A program made the translations under genes and the position numbers. This document shows, one piece after another, positions 15,540 to 23,926 of a DNA stretch of 64,000 nt (within the stretch, counting starts at the first letter, position 1; each line of letters opens with the position of its first letter). The DNA lies in the NCBI RefSeq assembly GCF_900104025.1, contig NZ_FNIQ01000004.1, positions 516,627 through 580,626 of the forward strand, given 5' to 3'. This DNA comes from Geodermatophilus sp. DSM 45219. Its GTDB lineage: Bacteria; Actinomycetota; Actinomycetes; Mycobacteriales; Geodermatophilaceae. Below the pieces are notes generated by a model. That model ran no database searches, had not been told where the DNA came from, and saw nothing but the letters and a program-made list of their open reading frames with translations.

Positions 15540-16408
15540 CCTCCTTCGCCGGGTTCGAGGAGCGGTGGGTCGACGGGGCGGACGGCGTCCGGCTGCGGGT
15601 GCGGGTCGGCGGCGAGGGCCCGCCCGTCGTCCTGCTGCACGGGCACCCGCGCACGCACACCACCTGGCACCGGGTTGCCCCGCTGCTGGCCGCGGCCGGG
15701 CACTCCGTCATCTGCCCGGACCTGCGCGGCTACGGCCGCTCGTCGAAGCCGCCGACCACCGAGAACCACGCGCCGTACTCGAAGCGCGCCATGGCCCGCG
15801 ACGTGGTCGCGCTGATGCAAGGCCTCGGGCACGAGCGCTTCGCCGTCGTGGGCCACGACCGGGGCAGCTACGTCGCGCTGCGCACCGCCCTGGACCACCC
15901 CGGCGCCGTCACCCACCTCGCCGTCCTGGACTGCATCCCGATCGTGGAGCACCTCGACCGCGCCGACGCCCGTTTCGCCACCGCCTGGTGGCACTGGTTC
16001 TTCTTCGCCCAGCCCGACAAGCCGGAGCGGGCCATCGGCGCCGACCCCGACGCCTGGTACGGCGGTGACCCCGCCGTGATGGGGGAGGAGAACCACGCCG
16101 ACTTCCGGGCCGCGGTGCACGACCCGGCCACCGTGCGGGCGATGCTCGAGGACTACCGGGCCGGGCTCGGTGTCGACCGGGCCGCCGAGGAGGCCGACCG
16201 GGCGGCGGGACGGCGGGTCACCTGCCCGACCCTGGTGCTCTGGTCGACCCGCGACGACCTGGAGGAGCTGCACGGCGACCCGCGGGCGATCTGGGCGGGG
16301 TGGACGAGCGACCTGCGCGGCGGCGGGCGCATCGACAGCGGTCACCACATGGCGGAGGAAGCCCCCGACGAGCTGGCGGCGGCCCTGGTCCCGTTCCTCG
16401 CGAGCTGA
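15536..16408 (+). CDS. Alpha/beta hydrolase, haloacetate-dehalogenase-like
   Basis: 290-residue cytoplasmic hydrolase. The pattern matches fluoroacetate/haloacetate dehalogenases: HGHPRTHTTWHR oxyanion region, DLRGYGRSSKP, nucleophile Asp in VGHDRGSYVA (about 108), the WWHWFF halide-site pair (about 145), DYRAG with the conserved Tyr, and a C-terminal catalytic His in SGHHMAEE. The first carboxylate-binding Arg (HDR) is kept, but the second, normally three residues later, is Tyr here. The substrate may therefore not be haloacetate. An epoxide hydrolase is less likely, given the HW pair. GTG start overlapping the thioesterase pseudogene. Confidence 0.78.
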   Translation: MTSFAGFEERWVDGADGVRLRVRVGGEGPPVVLLHGHPRTHTTWHRVAPLLAAAGHSVICPDLRGYGRSSKPPTTENHAPYSKRAMARDVVALMQGLGHERFAVVGHDRGSYVALRTALDHPGAVTHLAVLDCIPIVEHLDRADARFATAWWHWFFFAQPDKPERAIGADPDAWYGGDPAVMGEENHADFRAAVHDPATVRAMLEDYRAGLGVDRAAEEADRAAGRRVTCPTLVLWSTRDDLEELHGDPRAIWAGWTSDLRGGGRIDSGHHMAEEAPDELAAALVPFLAS

Positions 16409-16427
16409 TCAGGGGTAGGACGGCGGC

Positions 16428-16847
16428 ATGCCGAAGACGACGAAGAGCGGGGACGCCAAGGCCGACGAGATCCCCAGCACCCTGCAGCGCTCGGAGGAGA
16501 AGGCGCAGCGCACCTTCGCCAAGGCCCACGACTCCGCGATGGACTCCTACGACGACGAGCAGCGCGCCAACCAGGTCGCCTGGTCCGCGGTCAAGCACAC
16601 GCACGAGAAGGTCGGCGACCACTGGGAGCCGAAGGACCACAAGGGTCCCAGCGACGCCCAGGCCGAGGGCGGCCGGGACACGGACCGGGAGACCAAGGGT
16701 GGCGTCGACGCGAACGCCACCAAGGAGCACCTGATGGACGTCGCCAAGCGGTTGGACGTCTCCGGCCGCTCGACGATGACCAAGGACGAGCTGGTCGACG
16801 CCATCCAGAAGGCCAACGACCGCGAGACACGCAGGGCGCGGTCGTGA
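16428..16847 (+). CDS. ChaB-like protein with C-terminal Rho-N/SAP-like helices
   Basis: 139 residues. The N-terminal half (IPSTLQRSEEKAQRTFAKAHDSAMDSY, then QVAWSAVKHTHEK) matches the ChaB family pattern of a short helical domain. The end (KEHLMDVAKRLDVSGRSTMTKDELVDAIQKAN) looks like a SAP or Rho N-terminal helix-turn-helix used for nucleic-acid contact. Between them is a charged, Gly/Asp/Lys-rich linker. Often small stress proteins, function unproven. The ATG follows GGGGTAGGAC with 6 nt between box and start, suggesting a leaderless message. Confidence 0.8.
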   Translation: MPKTTKSGDAKADEIPSTLQRSEEKAQRTFAKAHDSAMDSYDDEQRANQVAWSAVKHTHEKVGDHWEPKDHKGPSDAQAEGGRDTDRETKGGVDANATKEHLMDVAKRLDVSGRSTMTKDELVDAIQKANDRETRRARS

Positions 16848-17092
16848 GCCGGACCGGACGACTCCCTCAGGCCGGTCTACCGGCGTCCTGCGTCTGACCG
16901 GGTCGCGCCAGAGGCCCCTCCGGCCCCTCTCCCGGCGGTTCGTCGCCGGTGGAGACCCTCAGGGACAGCAGCTCGCGCTGGGGGCGGAGAGTCACCGCAG
17001 CCCGGTCAGCCGGGTGGCCGGCGCGGGCCGGGCGAGCTGCTGATTCAGGCGATCAGGCGGCGCCCGTCGTCCTGACCCGAGCGCCTGTCCGT

Positions 17093-17114
17093 TGCCTTTC
17101 GCGCGCGAAAGGCA
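17093..17114 (-). terminator. 22-bp perfect palindrome after the M24 peptidase gene
   Basis: Arms TGCCTTTCGCG and CGCGAAAGGCA abut directly, giving a complete 22-bp palindrome 3 nt beyond the peptidase stop codon. Most likely an intrinsic terminator for the minus-strand gene. The 270-nt stretch 16848-17117 holds no other convincing gene. Confidence 0.7.
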
Positions 17115-17117
17115 CCC

Positions 17118-18428
17118 TCACGTGCTGGGGATGAGCAGCAGCTCGGTCTGCCGGTCGCCGAGATAGCGCACACCGTCGTCGGTGAGGGCGACGCCCTCCT
17201 CCAGCGCCATCCGCACCGGCTGGTCGCCCCACTCGGGCACCGGCACCCGGACGCACAGCTCGAGGGCGTAGACGGTGTCCGGGTGCAGCACCCGGTCACC
17301 GGCACCGGGGACGCCGCGCTGGTCGTCCCACAGCCCGATCGCCGGGCCCGCCCCGTGCCCGTGGACGCCGACGGGGTGCGAGTAGACGTCGCCGTCGATG
17401 CCCTCGGCCGCCGCCGCGCACCGGGCCGCGGTGAGGACCTGGTTGCCGGTCCGGCCGGGGACGAGCTCCGCCGTGGTGAGGTCCTGCATCCGGTTGCCGA
17501 TGGACAGCGCGCGCCGCAGACCCGCCGGGGCCTCGGTCTCGCCGTGGCGGAGCACGTAGCCGTTGCGCTGGTTGTCGGTCTTGAGTCCGAGGCTGGACAG
17601 CCCGACGTCGCAGTGCACCAGGTCACCCGGCTCCACCGGCACGTCGTAGCGGACGGCGGGCAGCAGGGCGCCCTGCTCGCGCAGCGGGGGCACCCCCGCG
17701 CGCTGGACGTCGACCACCGGGTGGAACCACGGCTCGACGCCCAGGTCGGTCAGCCGCTGCCGGATCCACCAGGCCAGGTCGGTCGCGGTCGAGACCCCGG
17801 CGGTCAGGACGGCGGGGGAGAAGGCCTCCTCGACCACCTCGCGCGCCAGCCGGTTGAGCCCGTCGAGCGCGGCGATCTCCTCGGGCAGCCGGGTCTCCAG
17901 CCAGCCGACCGCCAGCTCCTCGGCCGACACCAGCCGGTCCGCCCACGGCCCCAGCGCCTCGGTGACCAGCCGGTGCTCGGTGTGCGAGAGCCCGTCGGCC
18001 AGGGCGAAGTCGGCGGAGACGTCGATGCCGATCCGGCGGGGCGCGGCCTGCTCGACGATCCGGCGCACCTCGGCCCACTGGGACCGCTCCGCGGTGAGCC
18101 GCCCGTCGCCGTCCGGGGACCAGGCCGGCAGGAACTGGCCGACCGGGTAGCGGGAGACCGCCGCCGCGGTGACGCCGTCGTCGCTGCGGTGCAGCGCCAG
18201 GATCGTGCGGCGGCGGGCCGACAGCCAGGTCGCCGGCAGCAGGGTGGCCAGCACCGGGTCCTCGTTGTACTCGCGGCCGACGACCAGCCACAGGTCGATG
18301 CCCGCGGCGTCCATCAGCCCGGGCAGCAGGTCGAGCAGCCGCTGGGTCAGCCACCGGTCGCGGACGTCGGCCTGCGCACGGAGCGGCAGCGGGACCGTCC
18401 GGGTCGGGTCCGGCGCGACGAGCGTCAT
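17118..18428 (-). CDS. M24-family metallopeptidase (Xaa-Pro aminopeptidase/dipeptidase-like)
   Basis: 436 residues: an N-terminal creatinase-like domain (about 1-165) and a C-terminal pita-bread domain. The five metal ligands are visible: Asp in HCDVGLSSLG, Asp in LKTDNQRNGY, His in HPVGVHGHGAGP, Glu in YALELCV and Glu in ALEEGVAL. The expected activity is removal of an N-terminal residue before proline or cleavage of a dipeptide, in the cytoplasm. The ATG at 18428 is the only good start; the frame stays open far upstream but overlaps the diguanylate cyclase. Monocistronic, ending at a palindromic terminator. Confidence 0.85.
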   Translation of the reverse strand: MTLVAPDPTRTVPLPLRAQADVRDRWLTQRLLDLLPGLMDAAGIDLWLVVGREYNEDPVLATLLPATWLSARRRTILALHRSDDGVTAAAVSRYPVGQFLPAWSPDGDGRLTAERSQWAEVRRIVEQAAPRRIGIDVSADFALADGLSHTEHRLVTEALGPWADRLVSAEELAVGWLETRLPEEIAALDGLNRLAREVVEEAFSPAVLTAGVSTATDLAWWIRQRLTDLGVEPWFHPVVDVQRAGVPPLREQGALLPAVRYDVPVEPGDLVHCDVGLSSLGLKTDNQRNGYVLRHGETEAPAGLRRALSIGNRMQDLTTAELVPGRTGNQVLTAARCAAAAEGIDGDVYSHPVGVHGHGAGPAIGLWDDQRGVPGAGDRVLHPDTVYALELCVRVPVPEWGDQPVRMALEEGVALTDDGVRYLGDRQTELLLIPST

Positions 18429-18478
18429 GCGAACAGGGAAGCAGAGAACCGGCGTCCCCACCGGTCGAGCGGCCTCTC

Positions 18479-19630
18479 TCAGGCGGCGTCGTGGTCGGCC
18501 GGCGGGAGGCTGTCGGCGTGCCGCCCGGCGCGCTGCCGGGGCAGCACGGCGGCCACCCGGTTGCGGCCGGCCTGCTTGGCCTCGTACATGGCCGCGTCGG
18601 CGCGGTCGACCAACCGCCACATCGCGTCCCCGGCGTCCTCGCCGTCCACGGGGCGGGCCAGCGCGATGCCGATCGAGGCGGTCACCGAGTGGCCGTCGTC
18701 CGTGCGGCTGGAGGACACCGCCGTCCGCAGCCGCTCGGCCAGCTGGTGGGCCTCTGCCGGGTCGCTCACCAGGCCCAGCACGATCAGCTCCTCCCCGCCG
18801 ATGCGGGCCAGCACGTCGCTGGGGCGCACGCCGGCCGACAGCGACGCCGCCACCGCGCGGAGGACGGCGTCCCCCGCGGCGTGCCCGTAGGCGTCGTTGA
18901 GCTGCTTGAAGTGGTCGAGGTCCAGCACCATCGCGGCCACCCGGGACCCCTCGCGCCGGGCCTGCCGCCACACCCGCGGGGCCTGCTCGACGAGGAAGCG
19001 CCGGTTGGACAGCCCGGTGAGCGGGTCCTGGTGGGACAGCGCCTGGGTGGCCTCCAGCAGCCGCTGCACCCGGCGGCGGAGCACGTAGACGCCGAAGGCG
19101 GCCGCGTTCAGCACGCCGGAGTTCACGCCCACCTGGACGGCGAGGCCCAGGGCGCTGTCGTAGCTGCCCCACATGGCCAGCAGGCAGGCCACCACGGTGG
19201 CCACCATGTTCACGCCCAGCATCACCGGGCCGAGGAACCAGGCGGCGACGAAGGCCGCGAACAGCAGCATCAGCGGTGTGGCGTACCGGACCGGGTCCTC
19301 GATGCACATCGCGACGACGACGTAGACCAGGTCGCCGAGCAGCACCAGGCCGAAGGTCTCCCACCTGCCGACCCGCCGGAAGAAGGCCAGCCACCCGCCC
19401 AGGGCCATGAGCAGCACCATCGTGGCGCCGTAGACCACGACCGGGGCGCCCTCACGGAGCACCCCGTCGACGAACAGGTTCACCAGGCCCATGGCGGCGC
19501 CCAGGAACAGCAGCCCGGCGAGGGTCAGGGCGGCCACGTGGCGCTCCACCCCGCGGCCGGCCGCCAGGTCGGCGGCCAGCGGCCGTGTGTCGGTGCCATT
19601 GCGTCCCCACCCGGTCACACCGGGCAGCAT
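18479..19630 (-). CDS. Membrane-bound diguanylate cyclase (GGDEF)
   Basis: 383 residues. Five or six helices fill residues about 22-190, followed by a GGDEF domain (DPLTGLSNRRFL onward). The active-site loop is GGEEL (about 278), an accepted variant, and an RPSD inhibitory site lies exactly five residues before it, so the enzyme should make cyclic di-GMP from GTP and be product-inhibited. No PAS or EAL domain. The ATG at 19630 starts a sensible membrane protein; the frame continues upstream without homology. The nearest c-di-GMP target could be the Tad pilus, but no direct link is seen. Confidence 0.88.
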   Translation of the reverse strand: MLPGVTGWGRNGTDTRPLAADLAAGRGVERHVAALTLAGLLFLGAAMGLVNLFVDGVLREGAPVVVYGATMVLLMALGGWLAFFRRVGRWETFGLVLLGDLVYVVVAMCIEDPVRYATPLMLLFAAFVAAWFLGPVMLGVNMVATVVACLLAMWGSYDSALGLAVQVGVNSGVLNAAAFGVYVLRRRVQRLLEATQALSHQDPLTGLSNRRFLVEQAPRVWRQARREGSRVAAMVLDLDHFKQLNDAYGHAAGDAVLRAVAASLSAGVRPSDVLARIGGEELIVLGLVSDPAEAHQLAERLRTAVSSSRTDDGHSVTASIGIALARPVDGEDAGDAMWRLVDRADAAMYEAKQAGRNRVAAVLPRQRAGRHADSLPPADHDAA

Positions 19631-19736
19631 GCCGTACACAGCGCGTTCACAGGGAGCCCCGGAACGTCCTGGTCCCAGGCGTCCCAGTGGCCGGGACGGG
19701 TCGACGCCGCAGCGACCCGGTGCCAGGGTGACGGCC

Positions 19737-20207
19737 GTGTCCCATCCCGAACCGGGCCTGGTCGTCGTCCGCACCCTGGCCGAGCACCCGCTGGTCGACG
19801 CCGCCGGCGCGGCGCTGCGCATGGTCGCGCCCGGCTCGGAGACCGCCGGCCGGTTCGGCCTGGTCGAGTACCACCTGCAGCCGGGCGCTCCGGGGGCCCT
19901 GCCGCACTACCACCAGACCTTCTCCGAGTCGTTCTACGTGCTCTCCGGCGAGCTCACGCTGTACGCGGACGGCGCCTGGCGACCCTGCTCGGCGGGGGAC
20001 TTCGCCCTGGTCCACGAGCGCGGGGTGCACGGCTTCCGCAACGACGGGGACGAGCCGGCGGCCTTCCTCATCCTCTTCACGCCCGGCATCGCGCGGGAGC
20101 AGTTCTTCGCCGAGACGGCCGAGCTGCGCCGCAGCGGGCGGACGCCCACGCCCGAGGAGATGACCGCCTTCTACGCCCGGCACGACCAGGTGATGGTCGA
20201 CGTCTGA
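19737..20207 (+). CDS. Cupin-2 domain protein
   Basis: 156 residues forming one cupin barrel. Metal ligands of motif 1 are present as HYHxxFSE (His57, His59, Glu64) and of motif 2 as His98 in HERGVHGF. The C-terminal part (about 120-156) is helical, which is common in small cupins with dioxygenase- or isomerase-like roles. The substrate cannot be predicted. GTG 19737 follows AGGGTGA; GTG 19728 is also possible. It is divergent from the diguanylate cyclase and converges on the next gene with only 3 nt between stops. Confidence 0.75.
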   Translation: MSHPEPGLVVVRTLAEHPLVDAAGAALRMVAPGSETAGRFGLVEYHLQPGAPGALPHYHQTFSESFYVLSGELTLYADGAWRPCSAGDFALVHERGVHGFRNDGDEPAAFLILFTPGIAREQFFAETAELRRSGRTPTPEEMTAFYARHDQVMVDV

Positions 20208-20210
20208 GCC

Positions 20211-20741
20211 TCAGCCCGTCCGACGCACCCGCACCCTGAGGTACCGGTCGGAGGAGAAGAGGCCCCGGACCGGGTCGTCGGGTGTGACCGTCACGGTCAC
20301 CGAGCCGGCCGGCGGGACGTCGACCTCGACCGGAGGACTGCCGGTCCAGTCGATCCTCGCCTGCACGCTGTGCCGGCCTGCCGGGACGTCGAGGCGCAGG
20401 TCCTCGCCCCGACGGAGCCGCCCGGCCACCCGCCCGTCGACGAGCACCTCGTACCGCCGCAGCCGGTCCTGGTACCAGCCGGCGGGACGGGAGACGACGA
20501 GCGCGCCCGATCCGCTCGTGCCGGATGCCCCGCTGAGCGGCACGTCGTCGCGGCCCTGCCGGTCCTCCACGCGCCGACGCCCGGCGTCGCGACCCAGCAA
20601 CAGGGTGGCCGGCACCAGCAGCACGGTCAGGACGAGGAACACGACGCTGAGGTCGTAGGTGCCCTCGTGCTCCCAGAAGGCGACCGCCATGACGAGCCCG
20701 AGAACCGCGCCCAGGACGCCGATGAGTCCGTAGCGGTGCAC
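20211..20741 (-). CDS. Membrane protein with C-terminal beta domain, unknown
   Basis: 176 residues with two adjacent helices (about 4-22 and 33-51), then a basic linker and a C-terminal beta-rich part (about 90-170: SVQARIDWTGSPPVEVDVPPAGSVTVTVTP), reminiscent of small carrier or PEGA-like domains. GTG 20741 follows GGGGGAG; GTG 20768 would add nine residues. No family recognised. The stop lies 3 nt from the cupin stop on the other strand. Confidence 0.6.
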   Translation of the reverse strand: MHRYGLIGVLGAVLGLVMAVAFWEHEGTYDLSVVFLVLTVLLVPATLLLGRDAGRRRVEDRQGRDDVPLSGASGTSGSGALVVSRPAGWYQDRLRRYEVLVDGRVAGRLRRGEDLRLDVPAGRHSVQARIDWTGSPPVEVDVPPAGSVTVTVTPDDPVRGLFSSDRYLRVRVRRTG

Positions 20742-20931
20742 CCCGCTCCCCCCACCGCCTGAGCGCACGCCCGGAACCTACGGAGACGGGCGGTGGACGG
20801 CCAGGTCGTCCACCCGATCCGGCTACCCCGGAGGACCTGGCACCGAGCGGGAGGCGGCGGCGTTTGACCGTCCGGGAGTCGGCCTACCCCTACCGTGACG
20901 TGCGGGCGGACCGTGCGGAGGAGGGGACGAC

Positions 20932-21114
20932 ATGGCGCAGGGACCGTGGTTCTGGTGCCTCAAGCACAACACCGTCGAGGACCGGGACGGCTGCGCCGAA
21001 CGGCACCGCCTCGGCCCCTACGAGACCCGTGCCGAGGCCGAGCACGCACTGCAGACGGTGGCCGAGCGCGAGCAGCGGCTCACCGAGGAGGACCGCCGCT
21101 GGCAGAACGAGTGA
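20932..21114 (+). CDS. Small conserved SPOR-like protein
   Basis: 60 residues: WFWCLKHNTVED, then RLGPYETRAEAEHALQTVAEREQR. The aromatic start, the central Cys and the PYxTRAEAExAL segment are typical of a short protein found widely in actinobacteria. The second half resembles a SPOR-type repeat (GPYxTxxEA), but the protein is too short and has no signal peptide. ATG after GAGGGGAC. Function unknown. Confidence 0.65.
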   Translation: MAQGPWFWCLKHNTVEDRDGCAERHRLGPYETRAEAEHALQTVAEREQRLTEEDRRWQNE

Positions 21115-21243
21115 GGGAGGACCACCTTCCCCACGCCTCGCCGGCGCAGGCGGAGGTCCCCTGGAGGGTGACCGTCCCGGTCCGTCACCAGGGCATGATC
21201 GGCGGCGATGACGCCGGGCGGTCCGGCGCGCGGGAGGTGGGGC

Positions 21244-21939
21244 GTGAGCGACGTGCGCTCGGTGGAGGACCTGGTCGTGGGCGTGCTGGGCGGCACCGGT
21301 CCGCAGGGACGCGGGCTCGCCGTCCGCCTGGCCGCGGCCGGTCAGCGGGTGCTGCTGGGCTCGCGCGACGCCGAGCGGGCCGGTGAGGTGGCCGCGCAGG
21401 TCGCCGAGCGCGCCGGCGCCGCGGCCGACGGTGGCGAGGTGTCGGTGACCGGCGGCTCCAACGTGGACGTCGCCGGTGCGGCCGACCTGGTGATCGTCGC
21501 CGTCCCCTACGCCGGGCACGCCGACACCCTGGCCGGGCTGGCCACCCCGCTGGCGGGCAAGGTCGTCGTCGACTGCGTCGTCCCCATGGCCTTCGACGAG
21601 CTGGGCGCCTACGTGCTCGACGTCCCCGAGGGCTCGGCGGCCCAGCAGGCCGCCGCGCTGCTGCCCGACTCGCACGTGGTCGGCGCCTTCCACCACCTGT
21701 CGGCGCGCCTGCTGGAGGACCTCTCCAAGCCCACCCTGGACGGCGACGTGATGGTGGTCGGGGACGTCCGCGAGGCCACCGACACCGTGCAGGCCCTCGC
21801 CGGGCGGCTCCCGGGCATGCGCGGCATCTACGCCGGGCGGCTGCGCAACGCCCGCCAGGTGGAGGCGCTGACCATCAACCTGGTGTCGGTCAACCGCCGG
21901 TACAAGGCGCACGCCGGCATCCGCGTCACCGACGTCTGA
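21244..21939 (+). CDS. npdG: NADPH-dependent F420 reductase / F420-type NADP oxidoreductase
   Basis: 231 residues with a Rossmann fold: VGVLGGTGPQGRGLAVRLA at the N-terminus (GGTGPQG dinucleotide loop), LLGSRD for the NADP phosphate, VIVAVPYAGH, and a C-terminal helix set ending RRYKAHAGIRVTD. This matches the NpdG/Fno pattern, which passes hydride between NADPH and coenzyme F420. F420 use is usual in actinobacteria. GTG 21244 follows GGGAGGTGGGGC; an ATG at 21208 would add 12 residues. A second, more distant COG2085-type relative is at 58310-59050. Confidence 0.83.
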   Translation: MSDVRSVEDLVVGVLGGTGPQGRGLAVRLAAAGQRVLLGSRDAERAGEVAAQVAERAGAAADGGEVSVTGGSNVDVAGAADLVIVAVPYAGHADTLAGLATPLAGKVVVDCVVPMAFDELGAYVLDVPEGSAAQQAAALLPDSHVVGAFHHLSARLLEDLSKPTLDGDVMVVGDVREATDTVQALAGRLPGMRGIYAGRLRNARQVEALTINLVSVNRRYKAHAGIRVTDV

Positions 21940-21950
21940 GCTGGCTCATC

Positions 21951-22010
21951 GCCGGCGTTCCTCGTGCCGTGCCGGTACTGCAGGCCCGGCAGTCCGCGAG
22001 GAGCGCCGGC
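21951..22010. terminator. Imperfect inverted repeat between convergent genes
   Basis: GCCGGCGTTCCTCG at 21951-21964 pairs with CGAGGAGCGCCGGC at 21997-22010 (one mismatch), enclosing a further small stem. It lies between the stop of the F420-type reductase and the stop of the glycosyltransferase, so it can terminate both. Confidence 0.6.
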
Positions 22011-22019
22011 AGTGCGGGC

Positions 22020-23129
22020 TCACCGGCCGGCGACCGCTGCCAGGTGCGGGACGAGCTCGACCGGGGGCGGCATGGCGGCCATCTCGGCGGCGACCTCGCC
22101 GGCCGAGGTCCGGAGCGCCGGGTCGGACACCAGCCGGTCCAGCAGGGCGCGGTTGACGTCGCCGAGGTCGGCCGCCAGGCCCGCGCCGCGCGCGGCCACG
22201 AGGTCGGCGTTCACCCGGCGGTCGCCCGCGCCGCGGACGACGAGCTGCGGCAGCCCGGCCGCGAGCGCGGTCAGCACGGTGCCGGCGCCGCCGTGGTGGA
22301 CCACGCCCGCGGCGGCCGGGAACACCTCGGGGAACGGCAGCCAGTCCGTCGTCCGCACGCCGGGCGGCAGCGGGCGGCGGGTCACCCAGCGGTCGGGGCG
22401 GACCAGCACGACGTCGAGGTCGCTGCCGGCCGCCGCGGCGACGACCGTGGTCATGAGCCGGTCGCGGCGCGGGTCGGCCACGGTGCTGCGGCTGACCAGC
22501 AGCCGCGGACGCTCGCCGGGTTGGGCGTAGGCGGGGTCGAAGGGGCGGTCCGGGGCCTCGGGAACGAACCGCATCGGCCGGCCCGAGCGGGGGCCGACCA
22601 GGCTCGGGGGCGCGGTGCTCAGCACCTCCGCCGGCGCCGGGAGGTCCGCAAGGCCACGGGCGGGTCGGTAGGTGGCGCCGGCCGCGGCGAGCAGCTCCCG
22701 CGCGTCGAAGAGGTTGCCCTCGACCAGCACCGCCGGGACGCCGTGGCGCGCGGCGACCTCCGCGCCGGCCACCGCCAGCGGCTCGTGGACGACGAGGTCG
22801 GGACGCACCCGGTCGGCGTGCGCGAGGACCCCGTCGGCCATCCGGACGCCCACCGCACCGAAGAGGAGCCCCACGCCGCGGGTGCCGCCGCGGCCGGCCA
22901 TGTCGCGGCGGGCCAGGCGCGGGTGGCGCGCCATGACCCGCAGGAACAGCGGCCCGGTCCGCAGGTCCGGGGCGACGTCGGTGGGGTCCAGCTCCGGCGG
23001 GCAGACACCGAGGCCGTCACCGGAGGTCGCGACGGTCACAGCGTGCCCGGCGTCCCGCAGCGCCCGGGCGAGCGGGACGAGCGGGAGGACGTGCCCGGTG
23101 AGGGGCGAGGCGACGACGAGGACGCGCAC
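22020..23129 (-). CDS. GT1-family glycosyltransferase (MGT-like)
   Basis: 369 residues, two Rossmann-like domains. The N-terminal SPLTGHVLPLVPLARALRDAGH is the acceptor-side signature of the macrolide/UGT-type family. The C-terminal donor motif is seen in VVHHGGAGTVLTALAAGLPQLV, with a conserved His-Gly-Gly-Ala-Gly. Shorter than most antibiotic glycosyltransferases, and no biosynthetic partners are nearby, so it may modify a lipid or detoxify a small molecule. GTG start at 23129. It follows the next gene on the same strand at 55 nt. Confidence 0.82.
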   Translation of the reverse strand: MRVLVVASPLTGHVLPLVPLARALRDAGHAVTVATSGDGLGVCPPELDPTDVAPDLRTGPLFLRVMARHPRLARRDMAGRGGTRGVGLLFGAVGVRMADGVLAHADRVRPDLVVHEPLAVAGAEVAARHGVPAVLVEGNLFDARELLAAAGATYRPARGLADLPAPAEVLSTAPPSLVGPRSGRPMRFVPEAPDRPFDPAYAQPGERPRLLVSRSTVADPRRDRLMTTVVAAAAGSDLDVVLVRPDRWVTRRPLPPGVRTTDWLPFPEVFPAAAGVVHHGGAGTVLTALAAGLPQLVVRGAGDRRVNADLVAARGAGLAADLGDVNRALLDRLVSDPALRTSAGEVAAEMAAMPPPVELVPHLAAVAGR

Positions 23130-23184
23130 CCGCCCAGCCTGGTCCGTCGGGCCGCCCGCGTCACCCAGCGGAGGCGCGCCGCGG

Positions 23185-23796
23185 TCAGCCGGCCAGCAGG
23201 GCGATGCCCACGAGCACCGCGACCACGGTGAGGACGACGGCCACCTCGAGCAGGGTGCGGTGCCGGTCCCACCACGGCATCTCGTAGACCCGGCGCCACG
23301 CCAGCTCGCCGGGGGTGAGGTCGTCGTCGAGGACGGTCACGGGGACCGCGCTGGCGTGGGCGATCTCGCGCAACCAGTCGAGGCCCCAGGGCTCGCCCGA
23401 CAGGCGGAGCAGGGGCCGGCGGCGGTCGTCGAGGAGGAGGAGCAGGCCGGTCGGCGGGTCGCCGCGCTCGTGGAAGCCGGGCATCAGCAGCGCGCTGGCG
23501 ATGTCGCCGCGGGGGACGCTGCGCGTGCGGCCGGTCAGGCCGCGCCGCTGCACGGCGGAGTCGCTCACCCGCACCCGCCCGACGGCGAGCCAGGCCGCGC
23601 GCTGCAGGGCGACCAGCAGGACGGCGGCGAGGAGCGCGAGGACGAGTCCAGGACCGCCGCCCGCGGCACTGACGACGAGCGCGGCCAGCGCGAGGAGGGG
23701 GCCGATCAGTCGCCCCGGGGAGCGCAGGGCCCGTCGGCAGGTGCCGAGCGAGGGGCGGAACTCCTGCCGGCCTCCGACTGGGCGCGGCTCGGTCAC
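23185..23796 (-). CDS. Membrane protein with PH-like central region
   Basis: 203 residues. Helices at about 33-70 (two) and about 178-200; between them a soluble part (RVRVSDSAVQRRGLTGRTRSVPRGDI and LLLLDDRRRPLLRLSG by segments) with the strand pattern of a bacterial PH domain. No known gene name. I chose GTG 23796; the frame is open to 23844. It is downstream of panB by 130 nt on the same strand and could belong to the same transcript. Confidence 0.6.
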   Translation of the reverse strand: MTEPRPVGGRQEFRPSLGTCRRALRSPGRLIGPLLALAALVVSAAGGGPGLVLALLAAVLLVALQRAAWLAVGRVRVSDSAVQRRGLTGRTRSVPRGDIASALLMPGFHERGDPPTGLLLLLDDRRRPLLRLSGEPWGLDWLREIAHASAVPVTVLDDDLTPGELAWRRVYEMPWWDRHRTLLEVAVVLTVVAVLVGIALLAG

Positions 23797-23926
23797 GGCT
23801 GCGGACGGTAGGCGGCCGGTCGTCGTCCGCACCACCGGCGTCACCGGCCCGAGTGAGCAGGTGCGGTCGGCCGCGGCGGCGTGTCCGTGCGTGTCGGCGA
23901 CCGCAACTGCGCACTCGGCGGCGCGG

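Noticed and set aside
16949..17134. Small plus-strand frame after the ChaB-like gene.
   Set aside because: No ribosome site, no protein-like composition, and it runs into the palindrome behind the M24 gene.
18420..18436. Third copy of the 47-bp palindrome near the M24 start (GTCATGCGAAC).
   Set aside because: Only about 10 bp match and there is no opposing arm.
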